NCBI GenBank assembly: GCA_032622095.1
Contig: CP136068.1
Coordinates: 13,681,729 to 13,745,728 of the forward strand
Length of the DNA stretch: 64,000 nucleotides
Direction of reading: 5' to 3'
DNA from: Siphonodentalium dalli
Taxonomy: Eukaryota > Mollusca > Scaphopoda > Gadilida > Siphonodentaliidae
Shown: piece by piece, positions 11,078-22,993 of the stretch
Layout: the number at the start of each line of letters is the position of its first letter
How positions within the stretch are numbered: position 1 is the stretch's first letter
Program-made: the position numbers and the translations under genes
Notes under the pieces: generated by a model
What the model was told of the DNA's origin: nothing
The model's database searches: none
Seen by the model: the letters and a program-made list of their open reading frames with translations, nothing else

Positions 11078-12069
11078 GAGTGGCCGGTTGTTAATGCATG
11101 CTTCAATCTAATGAGGGTCTGAAGTTCCTCAAATGTTACTATCGATCGGTATAACACTTTCTTTAGTGCTAGTTTGGTGACGCCTATGAGTCTCTCGTAG
11201 AATCCACCTTGCCAGGGTGCACGCTTTGTTATGAACTGCCACTGTAGACCACGTGTGCTAAGTTCATCAGACACCTCATCAGACTTAAACAGATCTCGAA
11301 TAGTTGAATTGGCGCACATGAACGTACTAGCATTGTCAGAAATTATTTTTCTGGGAAGTGATCGTCTGCTAGAGAAACGGCGCAGTGCAGCGATGAATAA
11401 CTCTGTCGTCAAATCAGTTGTAAGTTCAAGGTGTATGGCGCGTGTTACGGTACATGTGAAAAGGCAGATATAACACTTCTCTGTGGAAGAACCCGCTGTC
11501 GTCTTAACGGTAAGTGGCCCACAGAAGTCTACACCTGTATAATAGAATGGCGGTACTTCCGCTACGCGACAAGGTGGTAATGACGGTGGGTTTGGTAACT
11601 GATAAGGTTTACAGGTAACTCTGCGACACGGAACACACTGTTTGAGTATCGATTTTACCAATTGTCTGACACATGGAATCCAGTAGGCTGAACGTATCGC
11701 GATAACAGTCGAGTTGACACCAGAATGTTTGACTGTTTCGTGAATGTCCTGTACGAGCAGTCTAGAGAATGGGTGGTATTTTGGTAGGAGAACTGGAAAT
11801 TTCGTGTTGTCCTGAAGGGCAGCATTCTGTAATCTACCTCTGCACCGAATGACACCATTTGGATCGAGAAATAATTGTAGTTGTGTTATTATTGGTGTCT
11901 TAGGCCTAGACTGAGAAAGTTCATGTAGGACACTATCATATGCTGTTGCCTGTGCGCATTGGATCCAATGTGTCTTTGCATTTTCAAGTTCGGAAATGTC
12001 AAGTGGACCGTTTCGGGTGTTTGTTCGGTGATGTATATTGTTAATGAACCGGAAAACCCAGGCAGAGAC
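11038..12069 (-). pseudogene. BEL/Pao pol: integrase zinc-binding region and catalytic core
   Basis: Continuous frame downstream of the nonsense codon at 12070. It includes VIRCRGRLQNAAL, then the HHCC region (DIHETVKHSG ... QCVPCRR), then the DDE core: YTGVDFCGPL with the first Asp, ISDNASTF with the second, and APWQGGFYERLIG with the Glu. All three catalytic residues are present. The frame breaks near 11101 (EELQTLI shifts into IEACINNRPL in another frame). Role in a live element: integration of the cDNA. Confidence 0.9.
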
Positions 12070-13080
12070 TCAAAGTAACTTGGTCATACTTGAGAAACGA
12101 TTGATTGGAACGACAATGAGAATACCAGTTTCAGTGATTTCTGTTGTCAAAGTTGGTTGATCTGACGTCAGTGTGTTTTCATTTGTATTAGCCACTAGAC
12201 TAATGGAAGGCTGGGTGTTGTCGATTAAGTCCAGTGGACCGTGGAACCAAATGTCGCTCTTTGTAAGTTCGTCCTCCGATATGCCACGCGTCAACAAGTC
12301 AGCGGGGTTTGAAGTTGTGTCACAATAACTCCATGTGTGTGTCTGGGTCAGGTTTTTAATCTCCTTGGTACGATTGGCGACAAATATTGGAAGTGTTTTA
12401 TCGGATGAAAGCCAACTCAGGACAATCATACTATCTGACCAGAATTTGATGTGGAGTTGAGGAAATGTTGATACCAACGAATCGAACGCTCGAATGCCTA
12501 ATCGTGCGGCAATGGTAGCGGCCATGAGCTCCAATTTCGGTATTGTCATGAGTTTTAGCTTTCCCCCAGCGACTTCGCAATCACAAAGGAGGTACCACTG
12601 GACGATTGAAGGTAACATACCGCCCGCGTAAGCATGCGAACTAGCATCTGCAAATACGTGTAGGACTGCCTGACCACTTGAGTGATTTCGGCAACAACTG
12701 TACTGGCGCGGAATTTCCAATTTGGACACTCGGTTGAGATCGGTCGATATTTCTTTCCATCGCGCACAATACTGATCTGGTAGCGGTGCATCCCAGCTGA
12801 TTGACTCCTTCCAAATATCCTGCATGAGGATGCGCGCACGTATGGGTGATAGAATACCGAGCGGATCAAAGATTTTGGAAATTTGCTGCAGGATGCAACT
12901 CTTTGTAATCGAAGCTCCTTCGAGACAGCCTTGGTTGAGTGTGAGGATGTCGCTGTTGACATCCCAATTGACACCCAACACTTTCACAGGATCAGCTTTC
13001 TTAGAAGTATCATTGGGTGCGTCAGTGAATTGCGCATAATTTGAAGCCCAGCTTCTCAGGTTAAAACCTGCACTGCCCAT
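12070..13080 (-). pseudogene. BEL/Pao pol: RT C-terminus and RNase H
   Basis: About 336 residues. Early part: VLGVNWDVNSD and ISKIFDPLGILSPI, the A17-type region after the RT palm. The RNase H has VFADASSHAYAGG, KLELMAATIAAR and FWSDSMIVLSWL with Asp-Glu-Asp in place, then NPADLLTRG. It ends in KLL followed by TGA at 12070-12072, where relatives carry Arg; a single C-to-T change of CGA would explain the stop, and the same frame stays open beyond it into the integrase. It connects to the upstream frame only by a shift near 13085. Confidence 0.92.
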
Positions 13081-14993
13081 GATTTCACAGGCTTGCTGGG
13101 AGAACTTGTGACAATGTTGTCAACATAGATATTTAACAACATCACATCAGCGGCTGTCACGGAATGAGACAGATCCTTCAGGTGATGAATGGTGGTGCTG
13201 TTGAGAATAAACGGAGAACATTTAGCACCAAACAGAACACGCTTGAATCGGTAGATCACGAAATCACTCTCGGGGTCGTTCGGGTCGGACAACCAGAAGA
13301 ATCGTGTTGCGTCGCGATCACTATGCACCAGGCCGATGTTGAGGAACGCCTTCTCGATATCTGTGGTGACGCCGTACTTTCCAACGCGAAATCTCATGAG
13401 AATGGAAGCAATATCGTTGAGTAATGGCGGTCCACACTCAAGGCAATCATTCAACGAAGGTAGTCCTTTCTGTGCGCAGCTGCAGTCGAAAACTATTCTA
13501 ATTGGTGTAGTGGCAGAGTCCTTGCACACCGGATGGTGTGGCAGATAATGTACCACTGTGTCGGTTGGACTGCATGTGTTTCCAGGTACTTTCTCAATAA
13601 AGTCACGGTTGAGTTGATCTTGTATGATTTCTCCATACTTTAAGAACAGTTCAGGTTTCATTGCCAAGTGTCTAATCGTTGATCGGGTCCTGTTGTGGGT
13701 GAGTTCGAGATTAGATGGCAGTTGTAATTGTTCGGATAACCATGGGAGTTTCGCTTCATAACGACCATCGGTAAACTGTATCGATGTATCGCAATATTGT
13801 TTCACGATATCATTGGCGTCGTCGGTCACAGGGTCAATGCCAATAGTTTCGAGAGACCAAAATTGTTTTAGGTCAGAGTCGTCCGGTTCTATGAGAACAT
13901 GCAGCATAGATGCTGTTGAGCTTGTTGATTCAGCTTTCTTGTCAGATGGACCGCATATGAGGTATCCTAGAGTAGAATTCACGGCGACAGGACCAGCGGT
14001 TGTTTTTATTATGTCATTCTGGACAAATGCATAATAATTGTCACTGCCAATTAGAATTGATATGGCAAATGGATCACAGTCATACTCTAGTGGGTGAGCC
14101 AGTTTTAGACCAAACAGTTCAGGTACAGCCGTACAAGACTTGATTGTTATCGGAACTGGGTTGGTAATGGTTGGAACAACCAATGATTTGATTTGAGTCA
14201 TTGAGCTGCCACTTGCGACATTGAATATAACTTCATCCAGTTGTCGTGTTTGTGCCGAATCACCACCGAAGGTTGAGAGATTCAATGTTTGAGTTTTACG
14301 CGTCACAAGTCCCAGCTGGTCCGCTAGCTCTTTAGTTATGAATGTTCGTTGTGAGCCATCATCGAAGAGTAAATGTCCTGTGGTGTGAGAGTCTAATTTT
14401 TCGTCATATATGGTAGCAACTGCAGTCTTCAGAAGGATCTGAGGTGTGTGTGTCGTTGAACTTGTCGTTGCCACAATTGCGTCTGTAGCATTCGTCGTTG
14501 GTTCTGGTTGTGATGGTTTGTCCATTTGCTCAGATTCAGAATTCCAATGGATGCTCGTATGATGTTTTCCTTTGCAGATGAGGCACCTCTTGATAGATCG
14601 GCATACGTTAACTCTGTGCTGTCCTAAACAGTTAAAACACAGGTTTGATCTTTTGATGAAGTCTATTCTTGATGGGACGTCTTTCAGTTTCACACAGTTG
14701 GACGGAAAATGTGGCGCTGAGCAGAAAACACATGAGCGAGGTGATCGATTATAATTTCTGCGCGATGAAGCACCCGCATAAAGGGAAGTGATTGTTCCTG
14801 GTTCCTGTGAATCGTCGTTGGTGAACTCATTTCTGGATGTGTAGCTTGGTGTTGAGCATGATTCGAGGGCAGAAACTTCTAAGCAGAGTTCGCTTCTAAG
14901 CTCTTTGAGCGTCCATTCCTTGTTGCCATGACTTCGTGCTAAGTTGCGTTGTAAATCATGCGGAATTTTCTCCCACAAAGAGGGCATTAGCAT
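13056..14993 (-). pseudogene. BEL/Pao gag-pol: CCHC zinc knuckles, aspartic protease, RT palm
   Basis: About 645 residues, uninterrupted. Residues about 85-150: two zinc knuckles (CVFCSAPHFPSNC; CFNCLGQH; CLICKGKHH). Residues about 205-330: DUF1758-type protease with LLFDDGSQRTFIT, which has Asp-Asp-Gly where many relatives have Asp-Ser-Gly. From about 440: RT with IRIVFDCS, GKYGVTTDIEKAF and the catalytic box IYVDNIV at 13116-13127, where the second Asp of YxDD is Asn. I believe YVDN occurs in some BEL/Pao lineages, so it may not be an inactivating change. Confidence 0.92.
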
Positions 14994-14997
14994 TGCT

Positions 14998-15711
14998 TCA
15001 TAAGTATTTTCCGTTTTTCCTAACGATTCTAGAGTTCTGATCGAGGCTTCCAGGTTTGTCCGAAAAACATCTCATCGATTGTAGGTCGGGTCTCGGTTTT
15101 TGTAGATTGAGGAGATGTTTCATATAGGCGTCGACGATGCGATGTGGCTGTCCAAATCTGACGGTCAGTAGCTCCACCGATTTCATGTAGTTGGTCCCTG
15201 TCATTGACATGCCTGCAATGCAGGATTCAGCCTCACTGATTATGAATGTCTTTAGGTAGGTGAATTTTTCTATTTCACTCAGTGTTTTTGAGGAATGGAT
15301 GGTGTTAAACAAGCCCCAGAACGAAGGCCAGTTCATTATATTTCCGCCGAACTTGGGAATGTCAACTTTCGGTAGACGCATGGTTGTTTTCGGTACGTGG
15401 GACAAAACGTCTTCCCGTGATTCCCGCGAAATTGTCATTGCTATTTCGCATTCTTGGGACTTTGTATGCAGTATGTCCATGTATTCATCGTATTCGATGA
15501 TTTATTTCTTCGAAATTCTCATCGGTTGGGTCGAGTGAGTCGGTTATTTCGGCGTCGAGTTGTTCGAGAAATTCGATTTTTTTCTGAATTTCGTCAGTGT
15601 CACCGATGCACGATTGGAGTTTTTTCCTTCGATTGTCGCCTCCAGTTCGATTATGAGTTTGCGGCATTGGCTATGATGCGCTCGTCCAACTCGGAATAGT
15701 TTGTCTGCCAT
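14998..15711 (-). pseudogene. BEL/Pao gag N-terminal region (DUF1759-like), frameshifted
   Basis: The likely start is the ATG at 15709-15711, only about 21 bp from the 5' LTR: MADKLFRVGRAHHSQCRKL. An indel in the run of A (T6 on +, 15620-15625) shifts to the frame with FLEQLDAEITDSL. A second shift near 15483 leads to the main gag frame with LPKVDIPKFGGNIMNWPSFW and EIEKFTYLKTFI, the DUF1759-type capsid region. A third shift near 15065 joins the zinc-knuckle frame. Three breaks in about 700 bp make this part clearly dead. Confidence 0.88.
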
Positions 15712-15732
15712 ATTACGGTTCGATGGACCAAA
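15712..15732 (-). other. Putative primer-binding region of the BEL/Pao element
   Basis: Read on -, TTTGGTCCATCGAACCG lies directly after the 5' LTR. TGG at the start is usual for a tRNA 3'-CCA match, and TTTGGTCC with ATCGAACC is common in BEL elements as far as I recall. The tRNA was not identified. Confidence 0.45.
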
Positions 15733-15886
15733 TGTAGGAGTTATAATCGGGAGAGAGAGATAGAAAACGTGATTGAATCGAATTCTAATTTCCAACTTAT
15801 TCAAAAACATGGAATATACAAAAACCCGGACCACGCATATCCGGTAAAGAACCGATATCCGGTAAACATATACACAATCCCCGACA
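15733..15886 (-). repeat. BEL/Pao 5' LTR
   Basis: Copy of 9588-9739 with a few substitutions and a 1-2 bp indel (GAGAGATAGAAAAC versus GAGAGAGAAAAC). It ends CA next to GTTGA. Confidence 0.92.
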
Positions 15887-16071
15887 GTTGATAAACCACA
15901 CCCAAAAGTGAGCTTTTCTATGATCTAGCAAAAACTCACAATGACTGCGCAATTTAGAAGTGATTAAGCCAATCCTTTTAGCCAAATGGATCGTAATGCT
16001 TTATTTTTGAAATTTGTGCCCTACTAGTATATACGAACAATTGAATTTGAGGTACTAAGTATGTGTGTGCT

Positions 16072-17050
16072 CAGGCCTCAGCTTGCAGGTTGAGAATAGG
16101 GAGAAGTGACTTCTCCCTCTGGCAGAAATAGGGAGAAGTGAGAGAAAAATAGGGAGACGTGAGAGACTGGAGAATAATTTCATCTGATAATTTATTTAAT
16201 ATGAGGTTATATAAACAAACGAAAAAAACATTATCATGGAAAAAAATTCAAATGTTTCATTTAAATGTAATATAGATTGTTTGTTGCATTTGGTTTGCAT
16301 ATATATGCCACAATTAACGGCCTTGAGTCTTGACATCGACTACCGAGTGTCTCTAAGTCTAAAATCACTGAATCATTGGGAATAAAATTACGATTTTCCG
16401 GTTATGGATCACGTTTTATTTCGAACAAGGCAATACAACGATTAAAACTTTATTTGCACACTATAAAATGGTGCTCTCGGATAATTTTGTCGTCAAATAT
16501 ATTCAGTAACATCAGGTAACATCGGATAATTTAAAGGGAGTACGGATTCAATAGAATTATTTGAGGTCCGTTCGATTAGCATTCTGTTATTGCGTAAAAA
16601 CACGGAATACCACAAAGACGGAAACGGAACTAAAACAAACAAAATGTTTAAATCGGCAATATAATAATAATTTGAGTCGGCGGTTTTAAAGCAGTCAGTC
16701 GGGACGAGCAGAAACCAACACTTTATTAAGTATGGCCAAAACGGAAGGCTTCTTTGTTTGATATATTATAATCCTTGTCTGGACATTGAAGACCGCATTT
16801 ACTTACTCAGCGCTGTTAAACAAAAGGAGTCGACCTTGTGTCAACATTTTGTCACTGTTTGACTCGCAGGCGATATATTCATAATTGATTTGTAACACTA
16901 TAGCATGCATGGCTTATCGCTTACTACAGCCGTAGGATAATTTTGGGAAAATCGGAGGGCGACTTCACTTCTCCCTGGCGCGACACTAAGGCGACTTCGA
17001 GGCGTCGAGGGCGACTATTTCACCCTACTCGCCTGGTAAGCTGAGGCCTG
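16072..17050. mobile_element. Non-autonomous hAT element, 8-bp target duplication
   Basis: 979 bp. Left end CAGGCCTCAGCTTGCAGG and right end GTAAGCTGAGGCCTG are inverted repeats (13 bp perfect). Both sides carry the 8-bp direct duplication TGTGTGCT (16064-16071, 17051-17058), the hAT signature. Subterminal sequence has repeated AGGGAGAAGTGA-like boxes on the left and CTTCTCCCT/GGCGACT boxes on the right, probably transposase-binding repeats. No transposase ORF. Confidence 0.93.
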
Positions 17051-17092
17051 TGTGTGCTCCATACATGTATGTGTGTGAGTGAATCAATAAGC

Positions 17093-18636
17093 TTAATCTA
17101 TTGTGGGTGGATCTACATGAATTATAATCTCACCAACTGGAGCCTATTGTACTAGTGGTTTTGGATCTTGTTGTACAGTGAGAGGTTGCTGTATTAGTGG
17201 AACACCTTGCTGAGGCATTATTTTAGTTTGAACACCCTGTTGAGGCATTATTTGAAGTTGAACACCCTGATGAGGTATTGTTTGAGCTTCGGGTTGCACA
17301 TATGCATGCTGATGTATTATTGGGGTTTAATACCCTGCTGAGGTATTGTTTGCAATTGTCCAATTGTTTGATAAATTGGTTGAACATGCATACCTGGTTG
17401 AGGTATGTATTCATTTTGGGTGCCTGTTTGATTTATCAACTGGGGTTGCCCATTATGTTGATCCAATTGAGTTTGAGTACCTTGTTGGAACACATTTTGA
17501 TGTTCACCACTTGGTTGAGGTACTATTTGAGGTTGAGTTGTTTTAGTACCTTGTTGGAAATTAGTTTGAAGTTGACCACTCGGTTGAGGTACTATTTGAG
17601 GTTGAATATGTTGCTTGGATATATGTTGAGTACCCGGTTGAGGTTGGTACTGCGGTTGGTATTGTTGTTGTGGCATAGCCTGAAACTGCATACCTATTTG
17701 AGGTATGAACTGATTTTGAAAACAGTGTTGAGTGTTTACTTGTAGTTGAGCCACTGGTTGATGTTGACCTTGATTTGAAAAACTCCGTTGAAGTTGGTAA
17801 TGTGGTTGTGGATGTGGCATAGACCGAGGCTGCATACCTATTTGAGGTATGAATTGGTCTTGAACACTTGGTTGAGTGTTTATTTGTGGTTGAGTTACTG
17901 GTTGAGAATGACCATGATTTGGAGCAACCTGTTGAGGTTGAACCTAATTAGAAATTGGTTGAGGTTGATTTTGATATGAAACAACTGGTTGTTGTGTTGT
18001 TTGTGGTTGAACATATTGTTGAAATTGAACATCTGGTTGGGTGTTATCTGTGGTTGAGCATTATTCTGAAATTGACCACCCGGTTGGGGTGTTACCTGCA
18101 GTTGAGCATTACCTTGAAATTGAACACCCAGATGGGGTGGGTGTTATTTGGGGTTGATTATTTGGTTGAAATTGAACGCCCGGTTGAGGTGTCATTTGTG
18201 GTTGAATATTTGGTTGAAATTGAACACCCGGTTGAGGTGTTATTTGGGGTTGAATATTTGGTTAAAACCCTTGTTGAATTTGAACATTTTATTGAAAATA
18301 CTGGGTGAATTTTGGTGAGCTGCATGATGCTACTGTTGCATCTACTAAATATTGACTTGTGACATTTTGGCCTTGAATAGCTTGCCGAGGACACCAATTT
18401 GAGGTTTGGCAATTCAAACCTTTTGGTCTAATGTTATGATAATATGGGGACTGTTCTTGTGAATTATGATGTGGATTTTTCTGAGCAAAAACTTTTTGCA
18501 TTTGAGCATTTGATGTTAATGAAGAACTTTTAGTCTCCTTTTGATTACAGTCCATGTAATTCAGGCAAAGAGTCTGCTTATAATGTGGTGTCTGATAAGT
18601 CATTCTGTTATTGATGTTTATTATTTCAGAATTCAC
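17093..18636 (-). pseudogene. Gln/Pro-rich tandem-repeat protein gene, degenerate
   Basis: N-terminal about 115 residues (18289-18636; a Met codon at residue 12) are Asn/Gln/Ser-rich with no known domain (e.g. QKETKSSSLTSNAQ). Then come many copies of a 16-18 residue unit such as QPQITPQPGVQFQPN (51-54 bp repeats). The longest open piece is 17317-17835 (IVPQPSGQLQTNFQQGT type units). The frame changes at least three times (about 18120, 18030, 17310) and has in-frame TAA/TAG at about 18286, 18263, 17945 and 17148. All of these sit where the repeat expects Gln (CAA/CAG). The tail after the last stop ends APVGEIIIHVDPPTID. It could be a broken host gene with a low-complexity secreted or nuclear-type protein, or part of a transposon. 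Function unknown. Confidence 0.6.
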
Positions 18637-18649
18637 ACCTACACCCTCC

Positions 18650-19397
18650 CTCTTTCATTTGATACCAAAAAGTAATGTACACTTGTTGGATACGAAACAA
18701 ACTCCAATAAATGGATTTTTTTTCAAGAAGTGGACACTACAGCATCCATGATTACATAAATGGGCATTTGGCAATGAAAATGACAAAAATATAGACATCA
18801 AACAATTTGAGAGCAAGAACTAATCAATTATATGGAAATTAATGAAATTTAACAAAAGTGGACAATTTATCAAATATATGGATATTTCAACAAAAATTGA
18901 CAAGAAAAATATTAATTTATAACAAAATATTAATTGAATGCAATATAGGACAGGAATATTGGAGAAATTCAATCAAAAAACGAAATATTGATGAAAACAA
19001 ATGTGAACAGGTGAAAATAGAAAAAATGGCTAAAATTATATAATTTTAATCAAAAGGTAATTTAATTGACAATTATTATGGCAATATGGATATAATTAAG
19101 GCAAAAATAACATTCAATAATTGGGCATACAATTGGAAAAATTATATTGATATAAAGCAAAAAAGTTTGTGAAATTGTAACCAAACAGTCAAAATTATAT
19201 AAAATTTACAGAAAATTCGAACCATTTGCCGTAGCCATGCATGTATGATTGATTCCATGATGTGGAATCATTTAGAATAGCTGGTGGCGATTTTTTTACT
19301 GAACCCACGTGGCGGTCCACTTCAATAATATCTTCCGCCATGATCGCCTTCCTTCCACGTGTTCGTTTTTAGCTAACAATGCCATTGTCGTATTTTT
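18650..19397. other. AT-rich spacer, no gene recognised
   Basis: Very A-rich, with repeated ATTGGGCATACAATT/ATATGGA words and no splice-supported frame. Near 19305-19375 a GC-richer patch has two CACGTG-type E-boxes (CCACGTGGCGG, CCACGTGTTCG) around a TTCCGCCATGATCGCC; it could be a promoter fragment, but nothing follows it. Confidence 0.45.
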
Positions 19398-19915
19398 AAT
19401 GGGGGTGTATTTTTATATTACTACATTATTAATTGACTACAAACATACAAGTTTAACTAACCTTTATAATATAACAGGAACATTTACATGAAGAATAACA
19501 GGCAATAGAATAGACGATAATTGTAAGACATATGTTGTTGGTTTGGAGTTCGTGGATTGCGTGATGGAAGTTCGTCATCGGGAGAGCGTCGCCGTGCAGT
19601 TCCGGAATTGGCCGAGCCGTGTTCGTTTGACTTCGTGATTGTCTCAACCTCTTTTGTATATCTTCCGATCACAGGCTTTTCCGTGTTTTGTTTGTCATCC
19701 ACGTTAATTAATTGATACCCAAAAACACTGCAATATTTTAAAACTTGCTCGATTTTCTCTATATCGTCGGTGGGCTACCAAAAGGACATATACCGGTACT
19801 ACTTTTTGCAAATTTACAGGAGAAGCAAAAAACTTGAATGTGTTGTCAAAATAACAAGAATTAATTTATTTATTTATGTATAATTTATGTATAATTAATT
19901 AATTTATAATAAGTT
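19398..19915 (-). repeat. 5' part of the Ngaro-like element, copy 2 (solo)
   Basis: Matches 7376-8330 without the MITE. On - it has an open frame from a possible acceptor (TTTGGTAG at about 19778) to about 19490: IEKIEQVLKYCSVFGYQL, then VDDKQNTEKPVIGRYTKE, then SANSGTARRRSPDDELPSR. About 95 residues, charged, no domain recognised. Presence beside an RT in copy 1 suggests a first exon or gag-like start of that element, but this is inference. Confidence 0.6.
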
Positions 19916-20825
19916 CACACAAAAGGGAATTTGCCCACTATGTTAGAAATTTAGAGACATGAATTAAGAACTTTTAAAAAAATATATTTATTTAGTGGCG
20001 GTAATTGTTTTTCAAATTCAATAATGTCGTATGATACGGTCACATGAATACCGAACACAACCGAACATAACCGGACACAACCGAAAACAAGTTAAAATAA
20101 GGGTTAAAATACGGAAATATATTAACTAAACTGTGTAGGGGTGTGTGTGTATATGTAAGCTAGTGATATGTGAAGTTTGATGCAATTTGGTCGATTAAAA
20201 GTTTCGTTAATGAAGTTTTATGTAATTTTACGCCATTGGTGCATAAGACAGAGTCTGGCGGCTAACTATATGAATACCGAACACAAGTTAAAATAAGGCG
20301 TATATGGGCATTTTTCAAGGAATGTGGCCGATTTGGGTATTCAATAATAAAAAAATTATTTCTACGAGAGAACATATTTTAACCGCTTTTCGTGGTTGAG
20401 GGTATCCAGTAGATCAGAGGATAGTAAAGTGCAACCTTAATCACCCCTAAATCCTGTCCGGATCAGGTCCAATGACGATGCACACACACCTAGTGTCCCT
20501 ACTATTGCCATTATTTTTTTCAATGTAAATATGGTTTTGATCGAGTGATATAGAGGTGGAAAATAACATATGCGCAACATATGCATTGTGTGGTAATCAG
20601 AATTTGCAAAAATAAACACCAAAATATGATGAGTATAACGAGTTATGATAATGTATATGTGATATGCATAAATGTCCGATATCCAGGTATCAAGTTTTCT
20701 CGACCTGGAATGATGTGCATTTCTGTTTGATTATGGCCATATATTTTTCCGAAGGTTAAGGTAAATACTCCACAATTCTATCGGGATGAGGGAATCCAAT
20801 TCAAATTAATTTCGATATGACAGAA
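19916..20825. other. No gene recognised; short GAATACCGAACACAA repeats
   Basis: Several CCGAACACAAC/CCGGACACAAC units at 20045-20090 and again near 20272. Otherwise featureless AT-rich DNA. Confidence 0.4.
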
Positions 20826-20829
20826 AAAC

Positions 20830-22200
20830 TTGACGGTAACAGATGGAACAAGACAGTAACAGGAGAGACACTTGACGTAACAGAAGGGACAGTTTTATTA
20901 TGAACAAACTTGTGGAAATATTATTTCCAACAATAAAACAAAATGTCACTTTCCATAAGTGAACGAGATCCAACTGGACCAAATGCGTACCAGAGCTGGA
21001 AACAAAATGTATTAACTGATATTCTGATACATATTAGGCTATCATTTGGTAACAGGAAGGACTGGTAGTACCGTAGTAACAGGAAGGACACACACATACC
21101 AAATGTGACCAACAACACAATATGGTATGCGACCCGGCATAGAATAACTAAAAGCTAACGTTCTGATTGTAAAATATAGGTGCAATTAATGAAATTTATG
21201 ACATAATTAAACGCCACAATTGGTTTCCGGTAACAGGAAGGACATTAGCGTAACTATAGCATATTGGCAATTCATATTTGTTGTCAGACTATAACGGTGG
21301 ATTTATGTTTCGTATGATATATTATTGCAGAACTGTGTGACAATGTTTAACTATAAACAGAGATCACACACTGGTTTTGGCATATTGATACGGTACAGAG
21401 TGACAATAAGCAAGACACACATGAACATTGTGTTTAAATATAGTATTGAACATGATAATACAATAATACATTTCGCATACATGCGTACATCTTTCGTATC
21501 GTGAACAAAATACGTTTTGTTTGAAATTCCACTGTAATCAGGGGGAGCTAGGGGTCAGGAAAAAAATTCCGGACACTAGGCGCTTTTTGTTTTCCGCCCG
21601 GTTGGTACTCACCACCCCCTAATATTTTTCCGATTCTGGGATAGGGATACACCCCCTCCAAACTGCTTCAAATGACTATTTTACTCAGTTTTCATGATCT
21701 TATCTGATCAATGTTCCATATCATGATTATAGAAGCATTCCTTCTCTTTATCAGGGTTTTAACTGTTTGATCATTGCAAATGAGCACATATACTTCCCTT
21801 TACTGGATCTCAATCAAGTATAATAGAAAACCTATACCAAAATGAGTGTGTGGAAGACAGAAATGGAAGGCGTTCTGCAAGGAAATACAAATATATGTCA
21901 AATCACTGCCAAAAAATAACAGCTCTGTAATGGATTATCACTGCTGTTACCGCAATGTCCCTCCTGTTACCATGGCCAGCATTATCGACTGAAACAGGAA
22001 TGACAGGTAAAATCTGTGAAAATATTGATGTTATAAGCCAGGAACCAGAGCACGGTGATGTCAAAATCATTATGATATGCAAACTAATACTTACTCATGC
22101 CAATTTTTGAATTTTGTCCATGCTGTTACCAAAGTGTTCCCTACTGTTACAATTTGAAGAGTAACAGTAGGGACGGTAACAGTGGGGACATGCATATGTT
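20830..22200. repeat. Cluster of GTAACAGGAAGGACA-like motifs on both strands
   Basis: At least eleven occurrences: forward near 20834, 20854, 20875, 21048, 21075, 21229, 22160 and 22174, and reverse (GTTAC preceded by a Pu/Py-matched block) near 21954, 21965, 22132 and 22144. The consensus is about GTAACAGKARGGACA. Spacing is irregular, so it is not a simple satellite. There is no coding frame over the cluster. Confidence 0.65.
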
Positions 22201-22989
22201 GGGTTTATAAAGGGGATTTCCACTGGTCGTCCATTGTAATGTAACAAAATGTATGTGTTGCCTCACGGGGACAAAACTAAGAAAAGAAACAGTTGTGTAA
22301 TAATAAACTCACAGACCTGTATCTATGGGTAACAGTTGTGACACACTCCCAATGTACTCACATGTTTGATGAATGATACTGTCAATTACGGGCAAATTAA
22401 TTGCACTGACCAGTGGATAACAGTTTAGCCATGTGTATTGATGAGTAGTACAGGAAACCAATTTGCACTTCCTCATTCGCCAAAGCCAAGACTGTTGTAT
22501 TATGTGAGATACGGGTATAACATTGTAATACGGAAGGTAAGGAGAATAAAAGAGGGAGAGAGAGGTTTGACACAACCTCGTAACATTCGATACAAAATAA
22601 CACAACATCCGTTCATTGGGGGAATCACTTGCACGAATGCATCACAACCACAGAGGTGAAAAAGCGGTTCATGCAAATGGAATCTAGTCGCGTCAACTGA
22701 AGTGATCTATGAGAAATGGCCACTATCTAAAATAACCTTCTGTAGCGCCAAGAATATTTTGGAATTTAATTTGTTTGGAAGTTCGTGAGATGCGTACAAT
22801 AGAACATCGGTTGTTATCATACTTACGGGTAAGTTACTTAGCTGTTCTGATCTAATTCTGATCTAATTCTGGCGTAAAGAGAGCATTGGAAGAAGAAATG
22901 GTAAGGCCAAAAAAAAAAATCTGTGTTTCCGGTTACCCGACCGACCTGCCGAAATTGGGCTGACCTGGACTTTTTTTTGTTTTGTTTGT
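22200..22989. other. No gene recognised
   Basis: Mixed sequence with an AGGAGAATAAAAGAGGGAGA purine tract (about 22540) and a run of T at about 22970. Open frames are short and unsupported. Confidence 0.4.
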
Positions 22990-22993
22990 TTAA

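Larger units (their letters stand above)
9588..15886 (-). mobile_element. BEL/Pao LTR retrotransposon, complete ends, inactivated coding region
   Basis: 6.3 kb, transcribed on the - strand. LTRs of 152-154 bp (9588-9739, 15733-15886) start TG and end CA. Flanks GTTGC and GTTGA are a near-match 5-bp target duplication. A polypurine tract (AAAAAGGGGGGAGTA) abuts the 3' LTR at 9740-9754. The order is gag (DUF1759-like), CCHC knuckles, aspartic protease, RT, RNase H, integrase, DUF5641-like tail, which is the BEL/Pao order. At least six frameshifts and one nonsense codon break it. The two LTRs differ at only a few positions, so it is probably not ancient, yet it is dead. A satellite-bearing element sits in its 3' non-coding part. 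Confidence 0.95.

Noticed and set aside
17278-18308. Long Leu/Val-rich frames on + over the Gln-rich locus
   Set aside because: They are the antisense of the CAA/CAG repeat array on -, which explains their composition.
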